Positions 46,912 through 57,395 of a DNA stretch of 64,000 nucleotides are shown here, in pieces. Source of the stretch: Utricularia gibba (lineage: Eukaryota; Streptophyta; Magnoliopsida; Lamiales; Lentibulariaceae). The stretch's first letter is position 1; every line of letters begins with the position of its first letter. The stretch is from the NCBI GenBank assembly GCA_002189035.1, contig NEEC01000023.1:744001-808000 (forward strand), in the 5' to 3' direction. A program made the position numbers and the translations under genes. The notes under the pieces were generated by a model. That model searched no databases. It saw only the letters and a list, made by a program, of their open reading frames with translations, and was not told where the DNA came from.

Positions 46912-47109
46912 GAAAGCAAGACAAGCGCTTTTGCTTGATTAAGTTGCCATTACAACATATGACCGGATTCTTATTTCTGTATGTTTAAAACTAAGGAACG
47001 GAGCGAGCACAGATCGATATGCTGTCTTTCTTTCTCAAAACAGACAAGGAGAGGTTGCCCAGGCAGCCCTTGAGAGTAGATGTGCATAGTAGTGTTGTGC
47101 GTTAGGGTG
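46912..47109. other. 3' region of the small plastid gene
   Basis: Short spacer to the convergent SINA-like remnant; nothing else seen. Confidence 0.4.
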
Positions 47110-48075
47110 TCACCGCTGCTCCTTCCAAATCCGACCGGTTACCCGGAGTTTCAAATCTTCCGTTACGAGGCCATCGAAACTATCACGCACCTTCCTGTGG
47201 CTATCTATAATGCAACTTCCAGGCTCCAGCTATAGTTTTTGGCTTCATTATCGTCTCCCATAAAATGCAGAAACGTATGTTGACAGGGGCCATCCCCAGC
47301 TGAAATGCTTCGAAGTGCAGCAGACAGAATTGCTGACCAAGGCGGGTGAAGACCTGAGAATGGATTACTGAAAGGGGGGAGATGGTCGACTCTTCATTGA
47401 ACCTAAATGTGGATGCATGAACCAGAGTTGTCTGTGTACCGTGAACAGCCATGTGGCGTTTTTAACTTCTCCTGATCACAAAATAGTCAGATTGTGAGCT
47501 CTACATTTCTCCTGATCACAAAATGTTGTTTTCACGACATTCATTTTAATCACATTCCCAGAAGACTCGATCGCTCGAAAGATAATATAAATGGCCGATC
47601 CATACATGAACAAAATGAGCTGCATGTAAGCTTTCGGGTCTTGGATCTAGTTCTAGGTCCCAGCTTTAATATTTTGAATAAAAAGAGCAACGCAGACTTG
47701 ATAATCACAAGAGTTCTACATAAAGGCAACTAGATTAACAAGAGGGAAAACACTACACATAACAGAAACACAAAGAGGGAGCCTCCAGGCTCTAGATAAC
47801 CCAAAAAACAGCCTCCTTCTCTCTGGAGGGTGGTTGTTCTTATACATCTCGATTGGACTCGAGTCTTGTCTTTCTGTTGTAGAGAATGGGCTGGGTCCAC
47901 TTGATTAAGTCCATAACACTGCACCTGTCCTGATGAATGGAGGGATACATAGCATTCGGGCAGACTAGGCAACCAAGCAACTCAAGCATCGAAATCGCTG
48001 CATTAGGCTTTAAGGTGCTTTCAACAGAAACATTAAGATTTTCCACCTGATCGAGCAAGACCTCTCTTTGAGGCG
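47110..48075 (-). pseudogene. SINA/SIAH-type E3 ubiquitin ligase pseudogene
   Basis: Pieces of a SINAT RING E3 ligase in order on the minus strand: LELLGCLVCPNAMYPSIHQ (about 47990-47930, equivalent to ELLECPVCTNSMYPPIHQ, the first two Cys of the RING at the usual exon end); KNATWLFTVH (about 47470); GQQFCLLHFEAFQLGMAPV; then, one frame away, FLHFMGDDNEAKNYSWSLEV; then HRKVRDSFDGLV and LKLRVTGRIWKEQR with the natural stop at 47110-47112. The rest of the RING, the B-box-like zinc fingers and the middle of the SINA domain are missing. Frameshifts separate the blocks and extra DNA sits between NATWLFTVH and GQQFC. Several independent lesions make this a true pseudogene. Confidence 0.88.
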
Positions 48076-49695
48076 TATCAGTGATCAGTGATCTCTTTTT
48101 TTCATATTACAGATTTTCTCAAGTCATCAAAAAAGCAACCCCCACCTGACACTACAGGAATGAACAACAAGACCAGCACGTTCTATTCGATATTAGCTTG
48201 TAAAAACAGTAGATCCTTAACTGCAAATGTGAACCAACGACATCGCCCCCAGCCAGAGAGTAAAGTTAAGCACTTCATTCACAGGCATGGAATACCGCAG
48301 ATACTCAATCAAGATAAAGAACTGAAAGAAAACGAAAAATCTGACAAAACAATCTCCACCGGGCAATAAATCAGGTATATGCCACCAGAACGAAAAAATT
48401 AGATTTTCAGGTTTCCGACAACCCCATGCTACAACTACTACGGAAGATAAAACAAAATCAGCATCAAAGCCCACAATTGGCTACAATTTGAATCATATGC
48501 ATCAGACGAACCACCAAAGAGAAGCGCACACCAACCTGATTAAGCAATCCTACGAAGCCAAAGACCCAGATTGCAAACGAGTATACCAGAAAGCCAACAA
48601 TCTCAGGTTCAACTCGAGAAATCAGTACTCCCACGAACTCAATGAGGTAAAATGTTTAGCAGGATTTGCTAATCCATTCATATAAGAGTCCCCGAAAAGG
48701 TTGAGCCTTCAGTCTGTCTCCGTGTTACCCTGTTAATAAATGGGGCCGTGAAGAAACTGAAAACAAAGATGATTGACAGCTGTTTGTCAAGAAAAAAAAA
48801 TCTTGAGAAAATGGATTCAAGTTGAAAGAAACGGCGGAGAGAAGGCGCATGATGGCAGCGAAAAGGAGGACCAGCCGTGGGTAGGTCTCGGTTAGGATCG
48901 GTGAGTCATGACCGTCGATCAATCCAACTCACGACTTCACCCTTCCAGATTTCAAACAACGGTCGGAAACAAAATGGAGAATTTCAATACCCATCGTGAT
49001 TATCTGGCTACAAAACAAATTGCTTAGGAATCACTCTTTTCCTAAGACAGATGTGAACAGCCAATCATTTCAATCATGTGTTCCATTTACTCGGCTCACC
49101 AACTACAAGAAGTTGCAATAACTCAAGTTCTTTGTCGAATGATCCTCAACGTGGTAGGATCCTCGGATTACGAATGCATTACATGGGAGGAGTGCAACGA
49201 ATCAAAGACTTGAGTCTTGACAAATGCACATTGTTGCATCTGAGTTAACATGTTTAGTTCCACTCACGTTGCTCTCACCCAACTGCAAAGAAGTAAAAGA
49301 TGTCACGCCACATCTATCTGCGCTAGGTTCTGTATCCCCTTTCTGGTGATATCTGTAAAGCTCTTTCATTTCTCCGACCTTCCTCTTTTTGGTTGCTGCA
49401 GTTCCAAAACGGCGTCCGAAGAGAACTCTTGGGCCACGATCTGAGCCAAATCCAGATCGATTTGGGGGGTCAGGCCAGTCACAAACCCTAGGTTCATAAA
49501 GCTACTCTTGTTCTATCTCTATTTCCCCCTTTATTCTTCGAGATCTGATTAGATGCATTCCAAGAAGACGTCAATGGAGGGCATTATCGATTTCGCCGTT
49601 TCATTGGCTGCTATGCGTGTCGTATGATACTCAGCGACGCACTGTGTAGGTGGGTTATATATTTTGTTTGGATAGAAAAGAGGAAAAGCGACAAC
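48076..49695. other. Spacer and bZIP leader, with a small upstream ORF
   Basis: 48080-49240 has no recognised gene. The bZIP leader follows. An upstream ORF at 49553-49627 encodes 24 residues (MHSKKTSMEGIIDFAVSLAA then MRVV) and ends 69 bp before the bZIP ATG. A TATATATTTTG tract at 49655-49665 could alternatively be a core promoter downstream of it. Confidence 0.4.
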
Positions 49696-51919
49696 ATGGA
49701 TAGGGTATTTTCGGTGGACGAAATGGCTGACCCGTACTGGTCGTCTCACGCGCCCCCCAATCGCCTCCGCGAGAAAGCTGACTCGGATCAGCAATCCGTA
49801 TCCGCCGCTGCGCCGTCGTCGTCGTCCACGAAGGATCTGCGGATCAGTCGCAGCCCGTCTGAATGGGCGTTACAGAAGTTCCTTCAGGAGGTCGCGTTAC
49901 CTGGTCGCGACAGTGGCGTCCCAGAAGGCGACGATAACGCTGACATAAAAGGGCATCATGAGGTTCAGAAGGACGATCAGTCTCGGCAGATCGTCCCCCA
50001 CCGAGTATTCCCACTGATTCAGAAGCATATCAGGCCTTCCTCAAAAGTCGACTTGATTTGGCCTGCGCTGCTGTCGCTATGAACTGGGTGGGTTCTTTTC
50101 TTTCTATTGTACAGTGGGTTTAGAGTTAAATAGGGATTTACTGTTTCTTCGTTCAGCATACCCCAACTGCATCATGTGATGATTCACGGACTTGTGAATT
50201 CACATGGTAATCTCTTAAAAGTGTAGCTGATTCATCAGGGCCGTGTGACTATGGTTTGGGATTCACGCTTATTTGCACATATTGCCTGTCTTAGTTTGGC
50301 CAAAAAGCGTTCCCTTTTTTTTCCAGGCAACCAACCCCAAGCCTCCAGAGTCTGTTCCAGCAGCATCAGAAGGTGGCTCCCAAGCATCAAATTCATCAAA
50401 TATTAAAGGTGATTGGACTAATCGTATGAATTAAGTTTACCCGTTTTCCCATTTTCTACGTATGTAAATTCTACAGCTTTAATTCGTAGAAAAGCTGTTC
50501 ACATTTAGCGCATATCTGTTGCTTATTTACTTCTCTTACGCCCCAACAGAGTTGTTATTCTTTGTGTTAGTAAATCAGTATCACTGGATTCTGTGTAAAG
50601 GAGTTGTTTCTGGAGTAGAAGGTTCTTCTTATTTGATGAGTGTCAATAATGAATGATAATAGTTGCCACTCGTGTGGTCCAGGGGTAGATTCCCTAACAA
50701 TCTTAATCGTGCTTTCTATTCAGCAAGCGAATGGGAAACCATGAAGTCACAGGATAGGGACTCTGCACAGCCTCTTGGTACGCCGCTCGCACCAGCAGCA
50801 TCCAGGAAATCTGGGGCTCAAGTGCGATCAACAACAAGTGGGTCATCTGGAGAGCTGTCTGATTATGATGAAGCTGATGGCGAAACTGAGGATACCCAAA
50901 ATCAGGACCCTGCAGATGCGAAACGTATGAGAAGGTATTTTCAAAATGCAGTGTGGCTGCTATAACTTTTACTGATTAACATCTCGAATTCATGGTGTCG
51001 CCTACTGACGTCTGCTCTTCAATTAGAAACTCTCTTTACCAGGCTTACTTTCAAACCTTGTCCAGTATTCAGTTTCTATTACAATGCAGAATGCTTTCAA
51101 ATAGAGAGTCAGCTCGACGTTCAAGAAGGAGAAAACAGGCGCATTTGACTGAGCTTGAGACACAGGTATGTGGCAAGCAATTTTATCCTTTTTCTGTTTA
51201 ACCTCCAAAGCAACTTCTTTGTTAAGTATTTGCTTCCATATTTCTAGGTCTCGCAATTAAGAGGTGAAAATTCTTCTCTACTGAAGCGCCTTACTGACAT
51301 AAGCCAGAAATATAATGAGGCAGCTGTTGACAATCGAGTCCTGAAAGCTGATGTTGAAACTCTGAGAGCCAAAGTAAGCTGACCAGTAATATCCATCCAT
51401 CATCAATTTTTTCTGTGCTAAAAACCAGGCTTTCATGTTGATGGCTTTGCAATTTCAGCTTCATTCTCCATACGAAAAGAGAACTCAAACTTATAACTGT
51501 GTTTTGGATATATGATGAAAGCAATTCTTATGATGGTCATGTCGTTGTAACAGGTGAAAATGGCTGAGGAATCTGTTAAAAGAGTTACCGGACTGAACCC
51601 TCTGTTCCAGGCCATGTCTGAAATGACCACAGTGGAGATACCATCTTTCATCGGCAGTCCTGATGCATCAGCTGAAGCTTCTGTGCCATTGCAAGAGGAA
51701 CCAAATCAGCGATGCTATCAGACCTCCACCAGCGGCCATATGATGGACCGCAGACCTCAAAGCAGCTTCGTAGATAGCATCTCAGCCGAAAGCCAGCCTC
51801 AAAAGGCAGCTCCAGGAGCTGGGGTCTCCAAGATGGGAGGAAATGGTTCATTACCGAGAGTAGCCAGCTTGGAGCACCTAACAAAGCGCATCCGTGAAGG
51901 CGCAGGTGGAAAGAAGTAG
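49696..51919 (+). CDS. Group C bZIP transcription factor (bZIP9/10/25/63-like), one-base frameshift
   Basis: Opaque2-like bZIP; group C factors pair with group S1 bZIPs in energy, amino-acid and seed programmes. Six exons: 49696-50087, 50327-50408, 50724-50934, 51090-51165, 51248-51373, 51554-51919; 417 residues after one correction. N-terminus [15 protein letters not shown] and [14 protein letters not shown] are group C marks. The basic region is [20 protein letters not shown] (N-x7-R intact), followed by the zipper [40 protein letters not shown] and [16 protein letters not shown]. Exon 1 must end [26 protein letters not shown], but this lies one frame away from the start. A base is missing between about 49966 and 50000, most simply in the GAGG run. 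Confidence 0.92.
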
Positions 51920-52730
51920 GGTCGGGTCCGGTTATTATGTAAGATCTAGTGCCTTCTGTGCCCCCTGCCTGATGCATTCTTAGCCTTCAGGCAAGATTTG
52001 TTGCAGCAGCTGCTGCTGGCACAGACATTCCAGACAATAGACTTCGTTAACTTTTCCTACCTCGGTCGTCGGCTGTTAGGGGAGCAGTACCCCAACAAAA
52101 AAAGAAGGCAATAATAGCCCAAGGCTGTATAGGCCCACGAAGCGTTACCATATTAATTACCACGAAAACCAAGAGAGCGCTGCTGTTCTGAAGTTTTCCC
52201 TCGCTCGCGTTTACTGGAGTCGTGGCTGTGCTTTTTGACGGTCGCCCTCGCTCTGCAACTGGAACTGCTTCCGTGGTGATTATCGTGAGGTGATTTCGCG
52301 GCCCCCTTTCACTTCATTTTCTCCTTCCTCCCTGCGAAATCTGTTGGCCCTTTTCAAAGTTCTCTGGGAAATTTCACTTCCCGTCCCGTCCCCATCAATT
52401 AGATTTCTAGTCATGAGACTGGGTTATGTTTTGTGGTTTCTACTTGTCCCGGTCGAAGGATGAAGTCCAATTTTGATTGATTCGTGATTGTAATCAACCT
52501 TGCAGCATGTTTCCGTTCCCGAAACCCATGTTCACACTTGCAAACGAAAATGAGAAACAGACTTCAAGCATCATGTTTGCCTCAAAGTCTCTCTCGGATT
52601 TTCTTTTGCAAGTGTGATCGTGTTTTTACACAGGAAATGCATCTTCTTGCTAACACAAAAACTGAATTCTCACGTACCCGAAAATTGGTTTCCCTCGCTA
52701 TCTTTTCATCAGGTTTTCGGCAAGCGGGTG
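51920..52730. other. Spacer and leader with 5' UTR intron of next gene
   Basis: 52140-52330 is GC-richer and leader-like. A splice acceptor TTTTCATCAG at 52703-52712 precedes the ATG at 52731, suggesting a 5' UTR intron. No other gene is seen. Confidence 0.4.
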
Positions 52731-53186
52731 ATGGATAGCAAGGGGCGTGCGGATAGATTCAAGAAGTATGATGCAGAATATAAGCAATACTTGATGGCCA
52801 AATACTTCTCAGATAAAACACTTTATGGAGGTAGAGTGAACCATGTCTCTCTCCTTCATGTTGTAACAAGCAACTAAAAAATGCCATCCTTCACAGGCAA
52901 CATCTATGATGTGAAGATGACTATAGATGGGCAAACTATTTCTGCTGGAAGGTAACAGAAAATACCACCTTTTCTTCAATCTGCGTGAGCAGATGGAAAA
53001 AGATTGTATTTTTTTCACTGGTGTGTTGTTGGTTTGTGTAGATTTCCTCCATTTCAGTCGTTTGTTGATCCAGCTGCTTTTTATGAGCTTATCAAGAAGG
53101 ACTCCATTGAAAGTGAAAGCCCCACTGCGACAACAACAACCACCGGTCCTCCAAGCGATATTAAACCTGGAGCCCAAGGAAACTGA
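52731..53186 (+). CDS. Small conserved plant protein, unknown function
   Basis: Three exons, 52731-52830, 52897-52951, 53042-53186, give 99 residues in frame. Sequence blocks: RADRFKKYDAEYKQYLMAKY, FSDKTLYGGNIYDVKMTIDG, QTISAGRFPPFQSFVDPAAF, YELIKKDSIESESPTATTTT. The first two thirds are charged and compact; the tail is a low-complexity Thr/Ser/Pro stretch. There is no signal peptide or membrane segment. I believe it is a conserved short plant protein but cannot attach a function. The regular exon structure and consistent reading frame argue that it is real. Confidence 0.7.
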
Positions 53187-53501
53187 GATCTGAGATGTGA
53201 TATGTGAGGGAGAGCCCTCAAGAATGTTACTTGTTGCTTGTGGAAGGATGCTAGTTAAGGGAATGAGAGGAGAACAAAAGCTTTGAGAAGGATTTGTTAT
53301 TTAAAACTGTAAACGGGAAGAGTGGTGGACCATCATCCTTCAATGATCTGAAATCAGTATACAGAAGCAAACGACGAAGGTTTGGATGGGGTCTGATCCG
53401 GTCAACAGAAGAAAAACCATCTAGATCCAAAAGCCCAGAACCAGCAAGCATTACGTAAAAAAAGCAGACAATTGCAAGACTCACAGGCGCCGCCGGCGAA
53501 G

Positions 53502-53891
53502 TCAGGCACTTGATTCGACCGTGTGGCCTTTCTCCTTGTCTTTCCGTTTCATGGCTGCTTTTCTCACGATCGGAGATCGACCGATCATAGTAGCATCGAA
53601 CTCCAAGCGGCGCATCCGTCGTCTCCTCCTGATCGTCACGCGCCGCTGAATATATGGCACGCCGATGACTGATCCGGCAGTCACCTGGTGGATCGCTTTC
53701 ACCAGCAGATCAAGGCCCGGACATCGATGAGAAACCTCCTGTGCGGCGGTCGATGGGAAAAATTGGCGAGAAGTGGATGAATCTTGAGACGACGCGAATG
53801 AATGAGGCGCCGTCACCGACGAGGACTCGGACGAGGATAGCAATGGCGGAGATGACGAGCTCCCCAGCGACTCTCTATCGCGTATCCTCAT
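53502..53891 (-). CDS. Basic conserved plant protein, unknown function
   Basis: Intronless, 129 residues. A Ser-rich N-terminus (MRIRDRESLGSSSSPPLLSS) is followed by a conserved-looking core CPGLDLLVKAIHQVTAGSVI, GVPYIQRRVTIRRRRRMRRL with an Arg run, then a basic tail (KAAMKRKDKEKGHTVESSA). The Arg cluster could be a nuclear localisation signal. The core resembles a family of short plant proteins whose function I do not know. It is convergent with the gene ending at 53186, 315 bp away. ATG 53891 is the first in frame. Confidence 0.65.
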   Translation of the reverse strand: MRIRDRESLGSSSSPPLLSSSESSSVTAPHSFASSQDSSTSRQFFPSTAAQEVSHRCPGLDLLVKAIHQVTAGSVIGVPYIQRRVTIRRRRRMRRLEFDATMIGRSPIVRKAAMKRKDKEKGHTVESSA

Positions 53892-54223
53892 CGCCGGAGG
53901 AAACCGTGAAATTGGAATTCAGACTTTCGCTGGATCCCCTGCTCAGAAAAAGCCCCACCTTTCACGCGGAATCCCTGTGGGTAGGGGTTTTATACCGACG
54001 GTCACTGCCAAACAAACCGGCTGACTGAGTGATTACTTTTGTTCTGTTGCAGAATTATCATTTTTCTCTTGCCGACAGAGAAACAAACAAAGCGGCCATC
54101 TGAGAAGTCCTCCACTAGGAAGGTGCATTGAGCTTCAGGCAAAGCTTTAGGCTTCCGACAAAGATAAACTGCTGAAACACAAGTTTTCAGTGCTCAGGAA
54201 CTGTCACAGCACATTTCTTTCAG

Positions 54224-55491
54224 CTAAGAGGAGGCATTTGGGCAGGGAGACTCATTTTGTCCCTTGCTCTTTGAGCCAGGAGGGCAAGCTTTTGTTCCTC
54301 TGGCAGTTCCTCCTGTGCTACGCCGATGAGTTGCTCTTGCTGCCATCTCCGATGGAGGAGGCGGTTTCATGGGTGCATCACTGCAGCTCTTCCGACGGCT
54401 GAGATTCGGTGATTTCGCACGAGTAACTGGTATCTGCAAAACAGGCGTCCTTTTATGCCGCGAGAAAGTCTGGATGCCTTTGTAGCCCCTCTTCTCTTCC
54501 ATTACCTTTTTAAGCTCAACTTTTGCAGGAGGACCTTCGTGATAAAAACTTGGGACTGGATTTGCTTTGTAGCTCATGTTCTTTCTCATCAGTTTCAGAG
54601 CCGCTTCTTCTTCTTCCTGGTTACACTCCAAAAGTAACAAAAGCAGTTTCAACCGGTGAAGAAACGAAGCTAAACTTCTAAGGCTACCTTAACTCTAGCT
54701 TCGTATTCAAGCTTCTCCCTTTCCAGGGCCCTGTGTTTCTCCTCCAGCTTCGAGTAAAACTAGTCACCAAAATGGCTCAAGGGCTTTAACGATGATAAAT
54801 GGTGATGGTAACAGATGTTCGTCACAGAAATGTACCTCCTTGCGCCTTTGCAGACGATCCACACAAGTAAACCTGGGGGCGACTGGAACAGTGATTTTAG
54901 CAGTGCGCAAAGAAGTAGCAGTGCTGAATCGGTAAGGGCAATCAAACTGTGACAACGTTAGCAATGAAAGGACATGGATTGCAAGAAAGAGATGCAGATT
55001 AGGGAAGGATACGAGGCAGCCAGTGACCAATACTCATTTTCATCACGGCCGCTTTTACTGTTACTACTGGGAAGGTGATGCTTCCTCTCAGCTACATGGA
55101 ACTCTGGCTGAGGCAACTTCGGAACAAAATTCAAGGTTAAGGGGGGCAAAGAGTACAGGCATATGGTGCACTTTGTATTTGATGTTTCATACACGGAATT
55201 TCGAGCAACCCAAAAAGAAAGGTAATAACACGCAAAATACTTCTTACATTCACTGACCTCCAACTTTTTATCTGGCTCAGGAGATTGTGAATCAGTGCAT
55301 CTGGGGAAGGATTCCAACTTCTTTTCTTGGGGCACAGAAGGGGATACGGATTCAACAGGAGAGCTTAACTTCATCTCGTTCAAGCTCTGAACCTCAGCCC
55401 CAATTATCCTCTCCTCTGGCTCATGGTTACAGATTGTTCTTCCTACCGCCGCGTCCTGCTTCTGTCTGCATCCATCATCGTCCTCTCCCAT
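54224..55491 (-). CDS. WVD2/WDL-type TPX2-domain microtubule protein
   Basis: Binds and bundles cortical microtubules, controlling anisotropic cell growth. Exons: 55491-55258, 55116-55013, 54946-54836, 54759-54688, 54616-54506, 54433-54224; about 280 residues. The TPX2 region reads TVPVAPRFTCVDRLQRRKE, FYSKLEEKHRALEREKLEYE, ALKLMRKNMSYKANPVPSFY, HEGPPAKVELKK and TRAKSPNLSRRKSCSD, a pattern specific to WDL proteins. Exons 3 to 6 join in phase. Exon 2 ends in phase 2 while exon 3 begins in phase 0, so one base is missing near 54946 or 55013, or the junction is mis-set. A splice acceptor just upstream of ATG 55491 indicates a 5' UTR intron. Confidence 0.82.
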
Positions 55492-57395
55492 TTGCCTGCA
55501 GGAAAAGATATCCAGAACGAACTGTTCTAAAGGAGGTATACATTTCCAGCAACAGGAGCATGAAAACTATTCTACGCAATTCATGGGTATATCATTGAGA
55601 AGCTGAATTCAAATGCCTCATCTGGAACGAGCGTACGCATACACAAAGCTGGCCTTGATCGAATTCTCGACCGAAATTCTGAAAAAAGGATGAAAAGTCC
55701 ACCCCAACACTAGCAAAATAGCAACTTCATCACCCTTGCCAGCAAAGCTCCAAACTTTTCAGCTAAAAGAAACACAAACGCAATGGAGAAGTTGAAATAA
55801 CCAGAAACCGTGACACCCCGCCGGCCCAACTGTTGAGAGGGAGATTACCCAGAAAAAAAAAACAGCATGCAAATCGAGCCAAACAACAAAAGACAATGCA
55901 TGAAAATGAAATAAAAAAAAAAGAAAAGGTTTACGTTCCATCTAGAGATAGGATTGAAAACAACGAGACAAAATCAATAAAGGAAGAAAGCCGCCGTACT
56001 GGGCCTCGCTTCCTCCCCGCGGTCTCCGATGAGAGTGACAAAATCCCCCAGTGGATACGGCCCCCCACAACCTTCAACGCCACACCTGCAACAAAACGTG
56101 AGCCCGGCTCCCTTCTCTTCAGCAATTGGTTAGCCAGGAATTAATGTGTTGGAAACTTTCTTCTCCAAAGCAATTACTCAATATTCTCTCATCCCAATCA
56201 CTCTGTTTAAAAAGAAAGCTCCTTTTTTGCGCAACAAATTCAGTTCACACCCCACAATTCAACTCCTAAACGACGGCTCCCTTTTCGAAGTCGTCCTCTG
56301 CATGCGTTCTCACAGTCCGTCTCCATTTGACATTGCATTGATTGAATAACTTACCCGTAAAATCATCCAAAATTAATAACGAGATTCCTCCACAAGAAAG
56401 GGATTCACCGATCGCCATTACATCCTCGTCACTGATGCACTGTTCATAAGAGCGATGGTCACGTGATCGTTCCGACATAAATATTACTCAATAACAAAAA
56501 AAAGATCAGCAATTTAGAAAAAAAAAAAGAATTTTGTTCTTCTTACCATCGGCATTGGCAAGGAATGGTAGCTTCTGGTTGCTGTTGCCGATTGGTAGTC
56601 GCCGTTTCCTCCCTTCGTTTACCAAGATAACACATGCGTCTCCTGGAAGTTGGATGTCGCGGCCTGAGGAGTTAGTTCTTCCTAAACGGTTTTCCTGCCT
56701 GGTCTCGGCTCCAAGATCCCGAGTGCAATAGAGTCGTGGCTTCTCGCTCAGTCTCGATTCCAGGACGATGTGAGTGCAAATCATTCATTATCTTTTTCAC
56801 CCTGTTGGGTGACGCCTGATTTAATCCTTCTTAAAAAAATGTGTGACTTCATGCTTTTGCGGGTTAGTGCAGCGATATCCATCTGGTCACTTTTTTCAGA
56901 TTTTTTTTATTTGGATTCTTTTTTGAGTTTCAGAAAATCAATCCAATGACACTGTGCTGGGGTGGGATGATGGGTGATTCTCTCTATCACAGGGGATGAT
57001 TATCATTCCCATGTATTTTCGGATCCAAATCGCATTCTGATTATCAAGATTCGCATTCATAAGATTGGGGTCAAACTGAAATATGTAATTGTTTTGCTTT
57101 AAGTTGATGTTATGCCAACTGCAATCTTTTTGCTTGCTTGATGACGAGCCCTTAACTTGCAGACACAGTACTCTGCGTAGTGCTTACTGACTGTAGGCCA
57201 TCTATAGCAATCTTCTCTAGTGCTTTTTTCCGGCCCCTCCCTTGTGATCATCATTTGATGACAATTTATTTATTAGTGACATTATTATATTGACTATCGA
57301 AGCTTTTGAGATTCATTCTTGAGAATGGGTGAAATCTTTCCTTAATAGTTGTTTCCCTTGCTCCATGTATCCTTTTTTTTTTTTTCAGAAATGCA
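55492..57395. promoter_or_regulatory. Divergent leader/promoter region WDL / FLK
   Basis: Contains the 5' leaders of two divergent genes. For FLK, a GC-richer leader (about 56600-56769) ends in GACGAT|GTGAGT and an acceptor lies at 57387-57388 before the ATG, giving a proposed 5' UTR intron 56770-57388. For WDL, an acceptor lies four bases upstream of its ATG. A-runs at 55855-55930 and 56515-56530. The minus-strand open frame 56506-56784 overlaps the FLK leader and has no known domain. Confidence 0.45.

Noticed and set aside
53741-54028. 95-codon plus-strand open frame
   Set aside because: Mostly antisense to the intronless minus gene 53502-53891, whose composition and conserved core are more convincing.
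56506-56784. 92-codon minus-strand open frame near the FLK leader
   Set aside because: No domain; antisense to a GC-rich region that ends in a good donor on the plus strand and fits the FLK 5' UTR.
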